DNA of 64,000 nt, from the NCBI GenBank assembly GCA_036394915.1, contig DASWEE010000120.1, forward strand, positions 57,054-121,053, read 5' to 3'. The number at the start of each line of letters is the position of its first letter. Positions within the stretch are counted from its first letter, which is position 1. A model generated the notes under the pieces. That model worked only from the letters and a program-made list of their open reading frames with translations. It searched no databases and was not told the origin of the DNA. The position numbers and the translations under genes were made by a program. Shown here piece by piece: positions 1 to 7,228 of this stretch. The stretch comes from JACDER01 sp036394915. GTDB lineage: Bacteria > Actinomycetota > Thermoleophilia > Gaiellales > Gaiellaceae.

Positions 1-757
1 CGCGCTCGTCGCGGTCGGCGGCGAGGACACGCTTGGGGTCGCGGCTTCGCTCCACGCCGAGCACGAGCTGCCCGTCGTCGGCGTTCCGAAGACGATCGAC
101 AACGATCTCTCCGCGACCGACTACACCTTCGGCTTCGACACGGCCGTCTCCATCGCCACCGAGGCGATCGACCGCCTACACACGACCGCAGAGTCCCACA
201 ACCGCGTGATGGTGCTCGAGGTGATGGGGCGGCACACGGGCTGGATCGCCGTCATGAGCGGCATCGCGGGCGGGGCCGACATGATCCTGATCCCGGAGCA
301 GCCCGTCACCGTGGAGCGGGCTTGCGACGAGATCCGCCGCCGGCACGATCGCGGCAAGGACTTCTCGATCGTCGTCGTCAGCGAGGGCTACGAAGTGGCG
401 TTCGAGTCGGGAGAGCGGCGGACGGTCGCCCACGAGGAGAAGGACGAGTTCGGGCACGTCCGGTTCGGCGGCGTGGGGGAGGTGCTCGCGCACGAGATTG
501 AGGACCGGACGGGCTATGAGACGCGCGTGACGGTGCTCGGACACGTGCAGCGCGGCGGCAGCCCGACCCCGCGCGACCGCGTGCTCGCGACCCGGTACGG
601 CCTCAAGGCGGCCGACCTCGTCCAAGAGGGGAAGTTCGGCCGCATGGCCGCGTTGCACGGCGACAGCATCGTCGACGTCTCCCTCAAGGAGGCGACGGCA
701 GAGCTGAAGACCGTGCCGGATGAGTGGTACTCCGTGGCGAGCGCATTCTTCGGATGA
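1..757 (+). CDS. pfp: 6-phosphofructokinase, pyrophosphate-type signature (5' truncated)
   Basis: Phosphorylates fructose 6-phosphate in glycolysis. The gene begins before the window and the reading frame is open from base 2, so roughly the first 90-100 residues are missing. Visible family motifs are GGEDTLG, PKTIDND, the F6P-binding EVMGRHTGW and, later, HVQRGGSPTPRDR. In place of the ATP-type GGDG and PGTIDND motifs this protein has GGED and PKTIDND. Asp and Lys at the positions equivalent to E. coli 104 and 124 are the established signature of PPi-dependent enzymes such as that of Amycolatopsis methanolica, so PPi is the likely phosphoryl donor. The protein ends in SVASAFFG with TGA. A near copy of that 3' end recurs at 842-873. 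Confidence 0.93.
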   Translation, partial: ALVAVGGEDTLGVAASLHAEHELPVVGVPKTIDNDLSATDYTFGFDTAVSIATEAIDRLHTTAESHNRVMVLEVMGRHTGWIAVMSGIAGGADMILIPEQPVTVERACDEIRRRHDRGKDFSIVVVSEGYEVAFESGERRTVAHEEKDEFGHVRFGGVGEVLAHEIEDRTGYETRVTVLGHVQRGGSPTPRDRVLATRYGLKAADLVQEGKFGRMAALHGDSIVDVSLKEATAELKTVPDEWYSVASAFFG

Positions 758-869
758 ACGCCTCGTCGCCGTACCGGGGGAACCTCCCGGTTCCCCCGAG
801 CCCCCTCCACCGGTCCGCTTCGCGGACGGGCGTTGCGCGCCGGTACGCCGTGGCGAGCGCATTCTTCGG
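726..869. repeat. 28-bp imperfect direct repeat of the pfk 3' end flanking a hairpin insert
   Basis: Bases 726-753 (ggtactccgtgg... to ...ttcttcgg) recur at 842-869 with one mismatch (731 t versus 847 g). Each copy is followed by its own stop (TGA or TAA) and each can be read as Y-x-VASAFFG. The segment between them (754-841) has no pfk similarity and carries two perfect hairpins. This looks like an element insertion or a partial duplication at the end of pfk. Confidence 0.8.
775..827. terminator. Two perfect hairpins between convergent genes
   Basis: Arms CGGGGGAACC (775-784) and GGTTCCCCCG (789-798) enclose loop TCCC. A second hairpin has arms GTCCGC (813-818) and GCGGAC (822-827) with loop TTC. 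They lie between pfk (+) and the GNAT gene (-), so they could terminate both. There is no T-run. The first hairpin and its CCCCCTCC flank resemble the hairpin at 46560-46592, which points to a dispersed repeat. Confidence 0.5.
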
Positions 870-1328
870 CTAAGCATCCCGCGTCATCAGCACGTACTCG
901 CGCTCAGGCGTCTCATGGACACCCGTTCGCTCGAAGCCGAGCGCCGACGCGACGAGCTGCGCTCGCCGGTTGAACGCGGCCACCGTGACCCGGAAGCGCG
1001 TCGGGTCGTGGAGCTCCGTGCCGAAGCGGCAGACCTCCCGCAGAAACGGCCCTCCGAGCCCTACGCCGGCCAGGTCGGGCCGCAGGCCGCCGCCGACGTC
1101 GAGTACGCCGGGCTCCTCCTCGAGCCCGGCAACCCGTGCGTCTTCCCCGAAGCAGCAGTAGCCGACGAGCTCTCCTTCGTCTCCGACCGCCGCGTAGTAC
1201 TCGTACTCCGAGCTGAGCAGCCGCTCGGGATCGTCGGCGTTGTAGACCGAGTACGGCTCCTCGTAGTGCCAGTTCGCGATCGCGCGTGCATCGTCGCGCG
1301 TGAGCTCACGGAAACTGAAGCCGCTCAC
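870..1328 (-). CDS. GNAT-family N-acetyltransferase
   Basis: A 152-residue protein of single GNAT domain size. The acetyl-CoA pyrophosphate loop is seen as RPDLAGVGLGG around residues 83-93, and the C-terminal half has the AFNRRAQLVASALGFER pattern typical of RimI/RimJ-like enzymes. The substrate cannot be told from sequence. The GTG start overlaps the stop of the upstream Dyp-like gene by 4 nt (GTGA), so it is translationally coupled as the last gene of a three-gene minus-strand operon with a lipoprotein and a Tat-exported protein. Confidence 0.8.
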   Translation of the reverse strand: MSGFSFRELTRDDARAIANWHYEEPYSVYNADDPERLLSSEYEYYAAVGDEGELVGYCCFGEDARVAGLEEEPGVLDVGGGLRPDLAGVGLGGPFLREVCRFGTELHDPTRFRVTVAAFNRRAQLVASALGFERTGVHETPEREYVLMTRDA

Positions 1329-2731
1329 GCGAGCAAGTCGACGAGCGGGAACGAGCGGTGGCGTCTCGGCGGGACGAGAAAGTTCTGGCGGTGCGTCGTC
1401 GTGAGGATCGAGTTCAGCCCCTGACCCCGAGCGCCGCGCTGGAACGGCAGCTTCGTCCCGTCGGGCAGCAGTCCGTCCATCGCCAGCCGGTTGCGCCGGA
1501 AGTCGTCGCTCGACGGATTGAAGACGACGAAGTGGACCCCCGCTGCGGGCCCGTCCGCCATCGCGTCCAGCTTGGGGCGCGAGCTCCAGGCGAAGGGGTT
1601 GTCCAACGTGTTGAAGTCGGCCCGGTGCGGAATCGCCGTCCCCTTGCGGTAGAGAACGCCGTCCGTCCCCCGCACGTCCTCGGTCAGCCGGGAGGACGTC
1701 TGGATCGACGCGCTGTGCCCGATCGTCCCGCTCTTGTGGAAGTCGCGGGCGACCTGTGAGACGGTCGAGACCTCCTTCGGCCCCTGCGGGATCGTCTGCG
1801 CGCCGTCCTTGGCCTGCATGCCCGGCTTGAAGGTGGTGTCGACGCGGTCGCGGAAGTCGAACGTCAGGTACCAGCCCTCGAGGTCTTCGAAGATGTGGGA
1901 GAGCGCCATGTGGGTGCCGCCGTCGAAGTAGCCGCCGAGCGCGTTCGTGTACCGCAGCGTCTCCAGGTTCGCGATCCGCGTTGGGCCGAGCCCCGCCTTC
2001 TGGGTTGAGGTGAAGCCGAGGAAAAGCTCGGCGGTGGCCGGCACGAGGTCGGCGCCCGGGATCTTCGCGGCGAGCGCCATCCGCTTCGGCAGGCTCATCC
2101 CGCCCTCGAAGCCGCCGCCGGCGAAGCCGACTCGCACGCTGGTCGGCTCCAGCAGGTCGAGGCCGAGCAGCCGCTTGGCTCCGGACTGGACGGCGCCGAG
2201 GTCGTCGCTGCGGACGAGGAACGCGACGTCGTTGTCCTCCAGGACGAGGAAGCCCGGATCGCTCGGGAAGCGGATCGAGTGCGTGAGCGCCTTGACGGTG
2301 CGCCCTTCGTCGCGCGAGGCGCGCAGGTCGGTCGGGATGTGCTCCTCGGCGGGTCCCGGCACGTAGCGGTCGAAGTACGGCAGGCCCCAGCCGACGGACA
2401 CGCCCAGGCCGGCCGGGGTCGGCTCGTATCCGCGCTCGATCCCGGCCAGCGCGTGCTCGAGCTCGTCTCTGGCGGCGACGAGCGAGGCGCGGTCGTGTCC
2501 GACCCGCAGCTTCGCGGTCACGATCCGGTGGTGGAGCGGCGGCACGACCACCTCGATGCCGTCGTCCCGTACGACCCGCACGCCGTCGAGAACGTGCTGC
2601 TCTCGGGGAAATCCGGCCGAGGCGGCCCGGCTGGGCGGCCGACCCAGGCGATCCACGAGCTCGTAGATCCCGGTGCCGGCCACGGCACTCACCGCGGCGC
2701 CTGCGAGAAGCTCGCGGCGTGTCAGTCGCAC
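1325..2731 (-). CDS. Tat-exported protein resembling a divergent Dyp-type peroxidase
   Basis: A 468-residue protein with a twin-arginine leader (LTRRELLAGAAVSAVAG), so it is probably exported folded, with a cofactor. In the middle, GYFDGG directly before a THMALSHIFEDLEGWY stretch resembles the GxxDG motif and following strand of Dyp-type haem peroxidases. GVHFVVFNPSSDDF near the C-terminus resembles the late Dyp strand. The usual proximal-His and Arg contexts are not clear, so haem peroxidase activity is a hypothesis and it may belong to a related uncharacterised Tat family. GTG start 1 nt after the stop of the upstream lipoprotein gene; its own stop overlaps the GNAT start. Confidence 0.5.
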   Translation of the reverse strand: MRLTRRELLAGAAVSAVAGTGIYELVDRLGRPPSRAASAGFPREQHVLDGVRVVRDDGIEVVVPPLHHRIVTAKLRVGHDRASLVAARDELEHALAGIERGYEPTPAGLGVSVGWGLPYFDRYVPGPAEEHIPTDLRASRDEGRTVKALTHSIRFPSDPGFLVLEDNDVAFLVRSDDLGAVQSGAKRLLGLDLLEPTSVRVGFAGGGFEGGMSLPKRMALAAKIPGADLVPATAELFLGFTSTQKAGLGPTRIANLETLRYTNALGGYFDGGTHMALSHIFEDLEGWYLTFDFRDRVDTTFKPGMQAKDGAQTIPQGPKEVSTVSQVARDFHKSGTIGHSASIQTSSRLTEDVRGTDGVLYRKGTAIPHRADFNTLDNPFAWSSRPKLDAMADGPAAGVHFVVFNPSSDDFRRNRLAMDGLLPDGTKLPFQRGARGQGLNSILTTTHRQNFLVPPRRHRSFPLVDLLA

Positions 2732-2732
2732 G

Positions 2733-3353
2733 TCAGGCCGTCGGCGCGATCAGGACGAGGTTCTGCATCATCCGATCGAGGTTCTTGAGCACCCGCTGGT
2801 AGCCGAACGGCGGCGCCACGTGCTCGCTCAGCGTGTACAGCACGCCGCCGTGACGCCAGAGATACAGCAGGTGCCACTGGTCGGCATCGCGGTTGACGGT
2901 GTAGAGGGTGACCTTGAATGCGCCGGCGTGCCGGGTTCCCTTCGAGTCCGAGAAGCAGGGCACCTTCGTCCGCACGAGCCGCTTCTTCACTTGCTCCTCG
3001 TTGATGCACGTCGGCACCTTTCTCAGACCCGGGTAGCCGCGCAGGTTGATGTGCACCTCGCTTCCCTTCTCGAACCAGATGAAGCCGGCGAGGAAGCTGT
3101 GGTCCTTCCTGTCGACCGAGACGCCGCTGCTCCAGCGGCCGCCGATCTGCGCAGTCAGTGGGCTCGGGACCCAGGCCGGGCAGTAGACCGGGGCGCCGAT
3201 CCGGTTCGCGAGCCGCTGCCAGCCGGAGCGCCAGGAGGCCGGACACGACGCCTTGCGCGCGGAGGCCTGCGCCTTCGAGTTGTCCTCGACGCTCGAGCAG
3301 CCCACACCGATCGCGAGCAGGGCGAAGGCGAGCACAATGGCCGATCGCTTCAC
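2733..3353 (-). CDS. Putative lipoprotein of unknown function
   Basis: A 206-residue protein. It begins with MKRSAIVLAFALLAIGVGCSS, a hydrophobic signal ending in a lipobox-like GVGC, so a membrane-anchored extracytoplasmic protein is likely. Five further Cys residues in the mature part could form disulphides. I recognise no domain. It is the first gene of the operon with the Dyp-like and GNAT genes (1-nt gap, then 4-nt overlap), and its GTG start faces the divergent amidinohydrolase gene across about 68 bp, which should hold both promoters. Confidence 0.6.
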   Translation of the reverse strand: MKRSAIVLAFALLAIGVGCSSVEDNSKAQASARKASCPASWRSGWQRLANRIGAPVYCPAWVPSPLTAQIGGRWSSGVSVDRKDHSFLAGFIWFEKGSEVHINLRGYPGLRKVPTCINEEQVKKRLVRTKVPCFSDSKGTRHAGAFKVTLYTVNRDADQWHLLYLWRHGGVLYTLSEHVAPPFGYQRVLKNLDRMMQNLVLIAPTA

Positions 3354-3421
3354 GTCCAGAGGGTAGCGCTAGCCTTCCGCGCATGGAAGTGGCGAGTGCT
3401 TCCCTGTACGGCTGCCGTGAT

Positions 3422-4233
3422 ATGACCGCGACGCTTCGGCGAGTGCTGGTGCGCCGCCCGCAGGAGGACGTCTCGTCGTGGCGTGCCTGCGGCTGGCGGT
3501 CGGAGCCGGACCCCCCGCGGCTCGCCACAGAGCACGAGACGCTCGCGGCGCTGCGGAGGACGCCGGGGCGGAGGTGGTGGTCGCCGACAGGATCGAAGGC
3601 GGCAACCTCGACGACGTGTACGCATTCGACCCGGCGCTCATCACCGACGAGGGCGTCGTCCTGCTGCGGTCGGGCAAGGAGCTCCGGCAGGGTGAGCCGG
3701 CGGCGCTCGAGGCAGAGGGCGTCCCCGTGATCGGCCGGCTCGAGGATCCGGCGGAGGCAGAAGGGGGAGACCTGATCCGCCTCGACGAGACGACGCTGCT
3801 GGCGGGGCACGGCTACCGGACGAACGCGGCCGGGATCACTGTCCTCGCCGAGCTACTGCCCGGCGTCGAGGTGATCGCCTTCGACCTGCCGCATCACCGC
3901 GGCCGGGACGAGGTCATGCACCTGCTCACGCTCCTGAGCCCGCTCGACCGCGACCTTGTGGTCGCGTTTCTTCCGCTCCTCCCCGTCCGACTCGTGCAGC
4001 TGCTCGAGGAGCGCGGTATCGGCATCGTCGAGGTCCCGGAGGAAGAGTTCGACACGATGGGCTCCAACGTGCTCGCGCTCGGGCCTAGGCGCGCGCTCGC
4101 TGTCGAGGGAAACCCGGAGACGCGCAGGCGGATGGAGAGCGCCGGCGTCGAAGTCGTCACCTACCGCGGTGACGAGCTGTCCAAGGGCGACGGCGGGCCG
4201 ACCTGCCTGACACTTCCCCTTCAGAGACGATAG
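3422..4233 (+). pseudogene. Frameshifted arginine deiminase/DDAH-family amidinohydrolase
   Basis: The family (dimethylarginine dimethylaminohydrolase, arginine deiminase, amidinotransferase) hydrolyses guanidino groups through a Cys thiol intermediate. The N-terminus (MTATLRRVLVRRPQEDV...) starts at ATG 3422 and runs in one frame to CTG 3551-3553. The rest (EDAGAEVVVADRIEGGN... to the end) is one frame over from about 3556, so one base appears to be missing near 3554. The downstream part keeps an EGGD motif, the MHLLTLLSPLD histidine region and the catalytic-type GGPTCLTLPL near the C-terminus. Without the shift the product would be about 270 residues, normal for the family. A start at GTG 3478 in the downstream frame would lose the conserved N-terminus. 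The end overlaps the convergent glycosyltransferase gene by 13 nt. Confidence 0.75.
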
Positions 4234-5615
4234 ACCGCGACCCACGGGCCGGCCAGGTCGCCGCCCGCCTGGACGTAGTACTCGCGGTGTGTCTCGCGGG
4301 CGAGGTCGTCGTAGAAGCGGGCCTCCTTCGGGTAGCTGCTGCGGGCGGCCAGCACCCGGTTGGCCACCACTCCGGTCACCAGGACGTAGCGGACGCCTTC
4401 GCCCTGGAGGTTGTGGACGTCGCGGTTCGGATCGAACCGGCGGCCCGGGCCGGGAAGCTGGAGCGGGAGGACGTCGAAGCCCTGCAGGGGCGGCGTGGAC
4501 GACTCGACCGCGACCTTCGCGCCGCGCGGAACGTGCTCCTCGATCCAGGCGCGGGCGACGATCCGGGTGTCCGTCTTGGTCAGCCGGATGTCCTTCTGGA
4601 TCGACCAGACGAGCGGGATGACGAGCAGGCCGGCGGTGACGGGGGCAAGCCAGCGCACGCGTCCCGCCAGCACTCCGAGCGGCGGGACGAGCGGGAGCAC
4701 GAAGCGGTCGAAGTGCGACTTGAGCGTCAGCAGGTTGAGGAAGTAGACGAGCACGAAAGACGCCAGGATCAGGTCGGAGCGCCGGCGCGCAAAGAGCGCA
4801 ACGACGAGCCCGAGGACGGCGACGGCCAGAACAGGCCCCATCCCGCCCCAGAGGCGGTGGAGGAAGCCGACGAGCGAGATCCCGTCATGCTCGAATCCGA
4901 GCCAGCCGGTGTGATGGATGCTCTGGGTGCTCCATGCGTCCGACACCGCCGTGTTGAAGTCGACCAGCACGAACGGGCTCGTGACGATGAAGGCGCCGAC
5001 ACCGAGCAGGACGGCGACGCCGAGCTTGCGCCACTGCCGCCAGCCGGCCACCAGGAGCGGGACGACGAGCAGCACTCCCGGCCATTTCGCTCCCATAGCC
5101 AGCCCGGCGGCGAGCCCCGCGAGCTCGATCCGTCCCGAGACCATCAGCGCGAGCGCGGCCGCTATACCCAGGGTGAGTGGGATGTCGGTGACGGCCATGT
5201 GCGAGTACGCGACGTGTGTCGTCTCGACCGCCACGAGCGCTGCGCCGATCGCGGCGGCGATCAGGCCGTAGGCGCGCAGGCCCAGCCACCACGTCGCCGC
5301 GACCGCGCCCACCCCGATGATCGCGATCAGGATCCTGGCGTCGAGGTACGACGGGTGGCCGTGCCAGGCCTGGAAGGGGGCGAGCACGTACATGACGAGC
5401 GTCGGATAGTTGAACCAGTGCGGGTCCGGGCCGCCACCGTGCACCATCGCCCACGCTCTGGGGACGATCGTCTGCTCGTCCGGGTTCAGCAGCGGGTACG
5501 GGAGCCCGTACTCGAGCCCCACCGTCCGCAGGGCCGCCGCGAGCCCGACGATCGCAAGCAGGACGGCGCCGCCGCCCCAGCGATGCCGGAGGTCAAACCT
5601 CCGGAGGTGAGCCAC
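4221..5615 (-). CDS. Polytopic membrane glycosyltransferase (PMT/ArnT-like, GT39/GT83 type)
   Basis: A 464-residue integral membrane protein with about ten hydrophobic segments. The first extracytoplasmic loop has LLNPDEQTIVPRAWAM, the acidic loop-1 motif of lipid-linked-sugar glycosyltransferases, followed by FNYPTLVMYV. Such enzymes move a sugar from a polyprenyl-phosphate donor to protein, lipid or polymer; the acceptor is unknown here. A soluble C-terminal part follows the last membrane segment. The GTG start (5615) lies 23 nt inside the end of the upstream IGPS-like gene, implying translational coupling. Confidence 0.75.
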   Translation of the reverse strand: MAHLRRFDLRHRWGGGAVLLAIVGLAAALRTVGLEYGLPYPLLNPDEQTIVPRAWAMVHGGGPDPHWFNYPTLVMYVLAPFQAWHGHPSYLDARILIAIIGVGAVAATWWLGLRAYGLIAAAIGAALVAVETTHVAYSHMAVTDIPLTLGIAAALALMVSGRIELAGLAAGLAMGAKWPGVLLVVPLLVAGWRQWRKLGVAVLLGVGAFIVTSPFVLVDFNTAVSDAWSTQSIHHTGWLGFEHDGISLVGFLHRLWGGMGPVLAVAVLGLVVALFARRRSDLILASFVLVYFLNLLTLKSHFDRFVLPLVPPLGVLAGRVRWLAPVTAGLLVIPLVWSIQKDIRLTKTDTRIVARAWIEEHVPRGAKVAVESSTPPLQGFDVLPLQLPGPGRRFDPNRDVHNLQGEGVRYVLVTGVVANRVLAARSSYPKEARFYDDLARETHREYYVQAGGDLAGPWVAVYRL

Positions 5616-6180
5616 CGACGAGCCGGGCGACGTCGCCGGGCGTGACGATCACCGCGTCGACGCCTGCGCGCTCGAGTGCGACGACGTCCTCGCGCGTTCG
5701 GACCCGGACCTCGGCGATCGCGAGCTTTCCGGCGGGCACGTCGGGAAGCAGGTCGAGCACCGGCTCGAGCGGATCCCCGTCCTCCTGCTCTCCCGGCGCC
5801 GAGAGTAGGAAGATCTCGGGATCGACCTGTTCGAGGGCGAGCTCCAGCTCCTCGTCGTCCCGCACTCCGATCACGGGCTCGACCCCGAGCGACTGGGCCT
5901 CGGCGTGGAGGTCGAGCAGGTGCATGCCGTCTTCTGCGGCTGCGACCCGGAGCAGGCATGCGTCCGCGCCGACGTCGACGGCGGCCTGCGCGCCCTCGAG
6001 GCGGCAGAGCACCGGAAGCGCGGTTGCGCCCCGCAGGCCTTCGAGCCGGCTCGTGACGACGATTCCTTCCGCGCCTTCCTGCTCGGCCTGCGAAGCGGAC
6101 TCGACGTTGTCGACGGGGACGAGCAGCGAGATGCCGTCGCCCTCGGAAATCGCCTGGCTGAGGCGGCGGGAAGGATTCAT
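5593..6180 (-). CDS. Degenerate indole-3-glycerol-phosphate synthase-like TIM barrel
   Basis: A 195-residue protein starting at ATG 6180 (MNPSRRLSQAISEG). The strand/helix order follows TrpC: GADACLLRVAA, DDEELELALEQVDPEIFLLSA, AEVRVRTREDVVALERAGVDAVIV. Catalytic positions are gone: VLCRLE replaces the PVLRKDF lysine strand, PVIGVRDDEEL replaces the LVEVH glutamate strand, AEVRVRT replaces the ESGI loop, and the N-terminal KxxSPS segment is absent. IGPS activity is therefore unlikely; it may be a binding or scaffolding paralogue. It is coupled to the glycosyltransferase downstream (23-nt overlap). No trp genes lie nearby. Confidence 0.7.
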   Translation of the reverse strand: MNPSRRLSQAISEGDGISLLVPVDNVESASQAEQEGAEGIVVTSRLEGLRGATALPVLCRLEGAQAAVDVGADACLLRVAAAEDGMHLLDLHAEAQSLGVEPVIGVRDDEELELALEQVDPEIFLLSAPGEQEDGDPLEPVLDLLPDVPAGKLAIAEVRVRTREDVVALERAGVDAVIVTPGDVARLVGGSPPEV

Positions 6181-6367
6181 ACGGTGAGCACCGGGCGGGC
6201 AGCGAGGGGTGCCATCGGCGCCGTGGATCGTAGCCGGGATCGCGAGGGAGTTGACCCAATCCCGGCACAGACACGTATGGATTTCCGCGATACGATCGCC
6301 GTGGGCGGCGGGTGGACGACTCCCCACCCGGGTGGGGAGCTACTGATCGGTCGCGGCGCGCCCGGGC
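6181..6367. other. Intergenic region with a conserved element and a perfect palindrome
   Basis: 187 bp between the era stop and the IGPS-like start, both on the minus strand. Bases 6262-6299 match 19566-19603 upstream of murJ/rpsT at 28 of 38 positions. Bases 6320-6339 form a perfect 20-bp palindrome, CTCCCCACCC followed by its complement with no loop. No reading frame here is convincing. Confidence 0.6.
6262..6299. promoter_or_regulatory. Conserved 38-bp noncoding element, copy A
   Basis: Read on the plus strand it starts CCGGCACAGACACGTATGG and ends CGCGATACGATCGC. The murJ/rpsT spacer holds a copy with the same ends. GATACGAT contains a TACGAT -10-like hexamer on the plus strand. On the minus strand the element sits 82 bp before the IGPS-like gene. 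The strand on which it acts is undecided. Confidence 0.4.
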
Positions 6368-7228
6368 TCACAGGCCGAGCCGCTCGAGCATCCGCTCGTC
6401 CCGTCTCCACCGCTCCTTCACCTTCACCTGAAGCTCGAGGAAGATACTCCGCCCCAGCAGCAGCTCGAGCTCCGGCCGCGCGCGAACCCCGATCTCCTTG
6501 ATCACCCGCCCGCCTTTGCCGACCACGATCTGCTTCTGCGACGCCGTCTCCACGTAGACGACCGCGCGCACGACCTTCTCGCCCAGTTCGTCCACCTCGA
6601 CCGTGACCGCGTGCGGGACCTCCTCCCGGGTCAGCTCGAGCGCCTTCTCGCGAACGATCTCGGCGACCTCGTCCTCGACCGGGAGATCGCTGCGCTGCTC
6701 GGGGGGGAAGTAGGCCGGGCCCTCGGGCAGGAGCGCGACCAGCTCGTCGAGGAGCGGTCCCAGCCCTTCGCCCGTCCGGGCGCTCACCGGGTGCAGCGCC
6801 TCGAAGTCGCCGAGCTTCGACGCGATCTCGATCTGCGCCGCGATCTCGGCCGGCTTCATCCGGTCGACCTTGTTGAGCGCGATCACGACCGGGACCCCGA
6901 GCCCGAAGACGCGCTCGGCGACGAAGCGGTCCCCGGCTCCGATCCGCTCGCGCCCGTCGAGCACGAACAGGACGGCGTCCACGTCCTCGAGCGAGTCGTT
7001 GACCGTCCTCTGCATATGCTCGGTCAACGGGTCGCGGGGACGCTGAAATCCGGGAAGGTCGACGAGCACGAGCTGGTGGCCCTCGCCGCTGACGATCCCC
7101 CGTATGCGGCGCCGCGTCGTCTGCGGCTTGTCCGACACGATCGCGACCTTTCCGCCACAAAGCGCGTTGACGAGCGTCGACTTCCCCACGTTGGGGCGGC
7201 CGGCCACGGCGACGAAGCCGCTTCTCAC
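6368..7228 (-). CDS. era: GTPase Era
   Basis: Ribosome-assembly GTPase that binds the 3' end of 16S rRNA during 30S maturation. 286 residues. The G1 motif GRPNVGKST is at 10-18, then the switch region KPQTTRRRIRG, the G3 motif DLPGFQ, the G4 motif NKVD near 120 and the SARTGEG (G5) region. A C-terminal KH domain carries GKGGRVIKEIG near 235-245. The GTG start overlaps the end of the DGK/PAP2 gene by 4 nt. It is the last gene of phoH-ybeY-dgk/pap2-era, the order widely kept around era. Confidence 0.96.
   Translation of the reverse strand: MRSGFVAVAGRPNVGKSTLVNALCGGKVAIVSDKPQTTRRRIRGIVSGEGHQLVLVDLPGFQRPRDPLTEHMQRTVNDSLEDVDAVLFVLDGRERIGAGDRFVAERVFGLGVPVVIALNKVDRMKPAEIAAQIEIASKLGDFEALHPVSARTGEGLGPLLDELVALLPEGPAYFPPEQRSDLPVEDEVAEIVREKALELTREEVPHAVTVEVDELGEKVVRAVVYVETASQKQIVVGKGGRVIKEIGVRARPELELLLGRSIFLELQVKVKERWRRDERMLERLGL

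Noticed and set aside
4287..5645. Plus-strand 452-codon frame opposite the glycosyltransferase
   Set aside because: Charged repetitive product without domains; the minus strand encodes a clear membrane enzyme.
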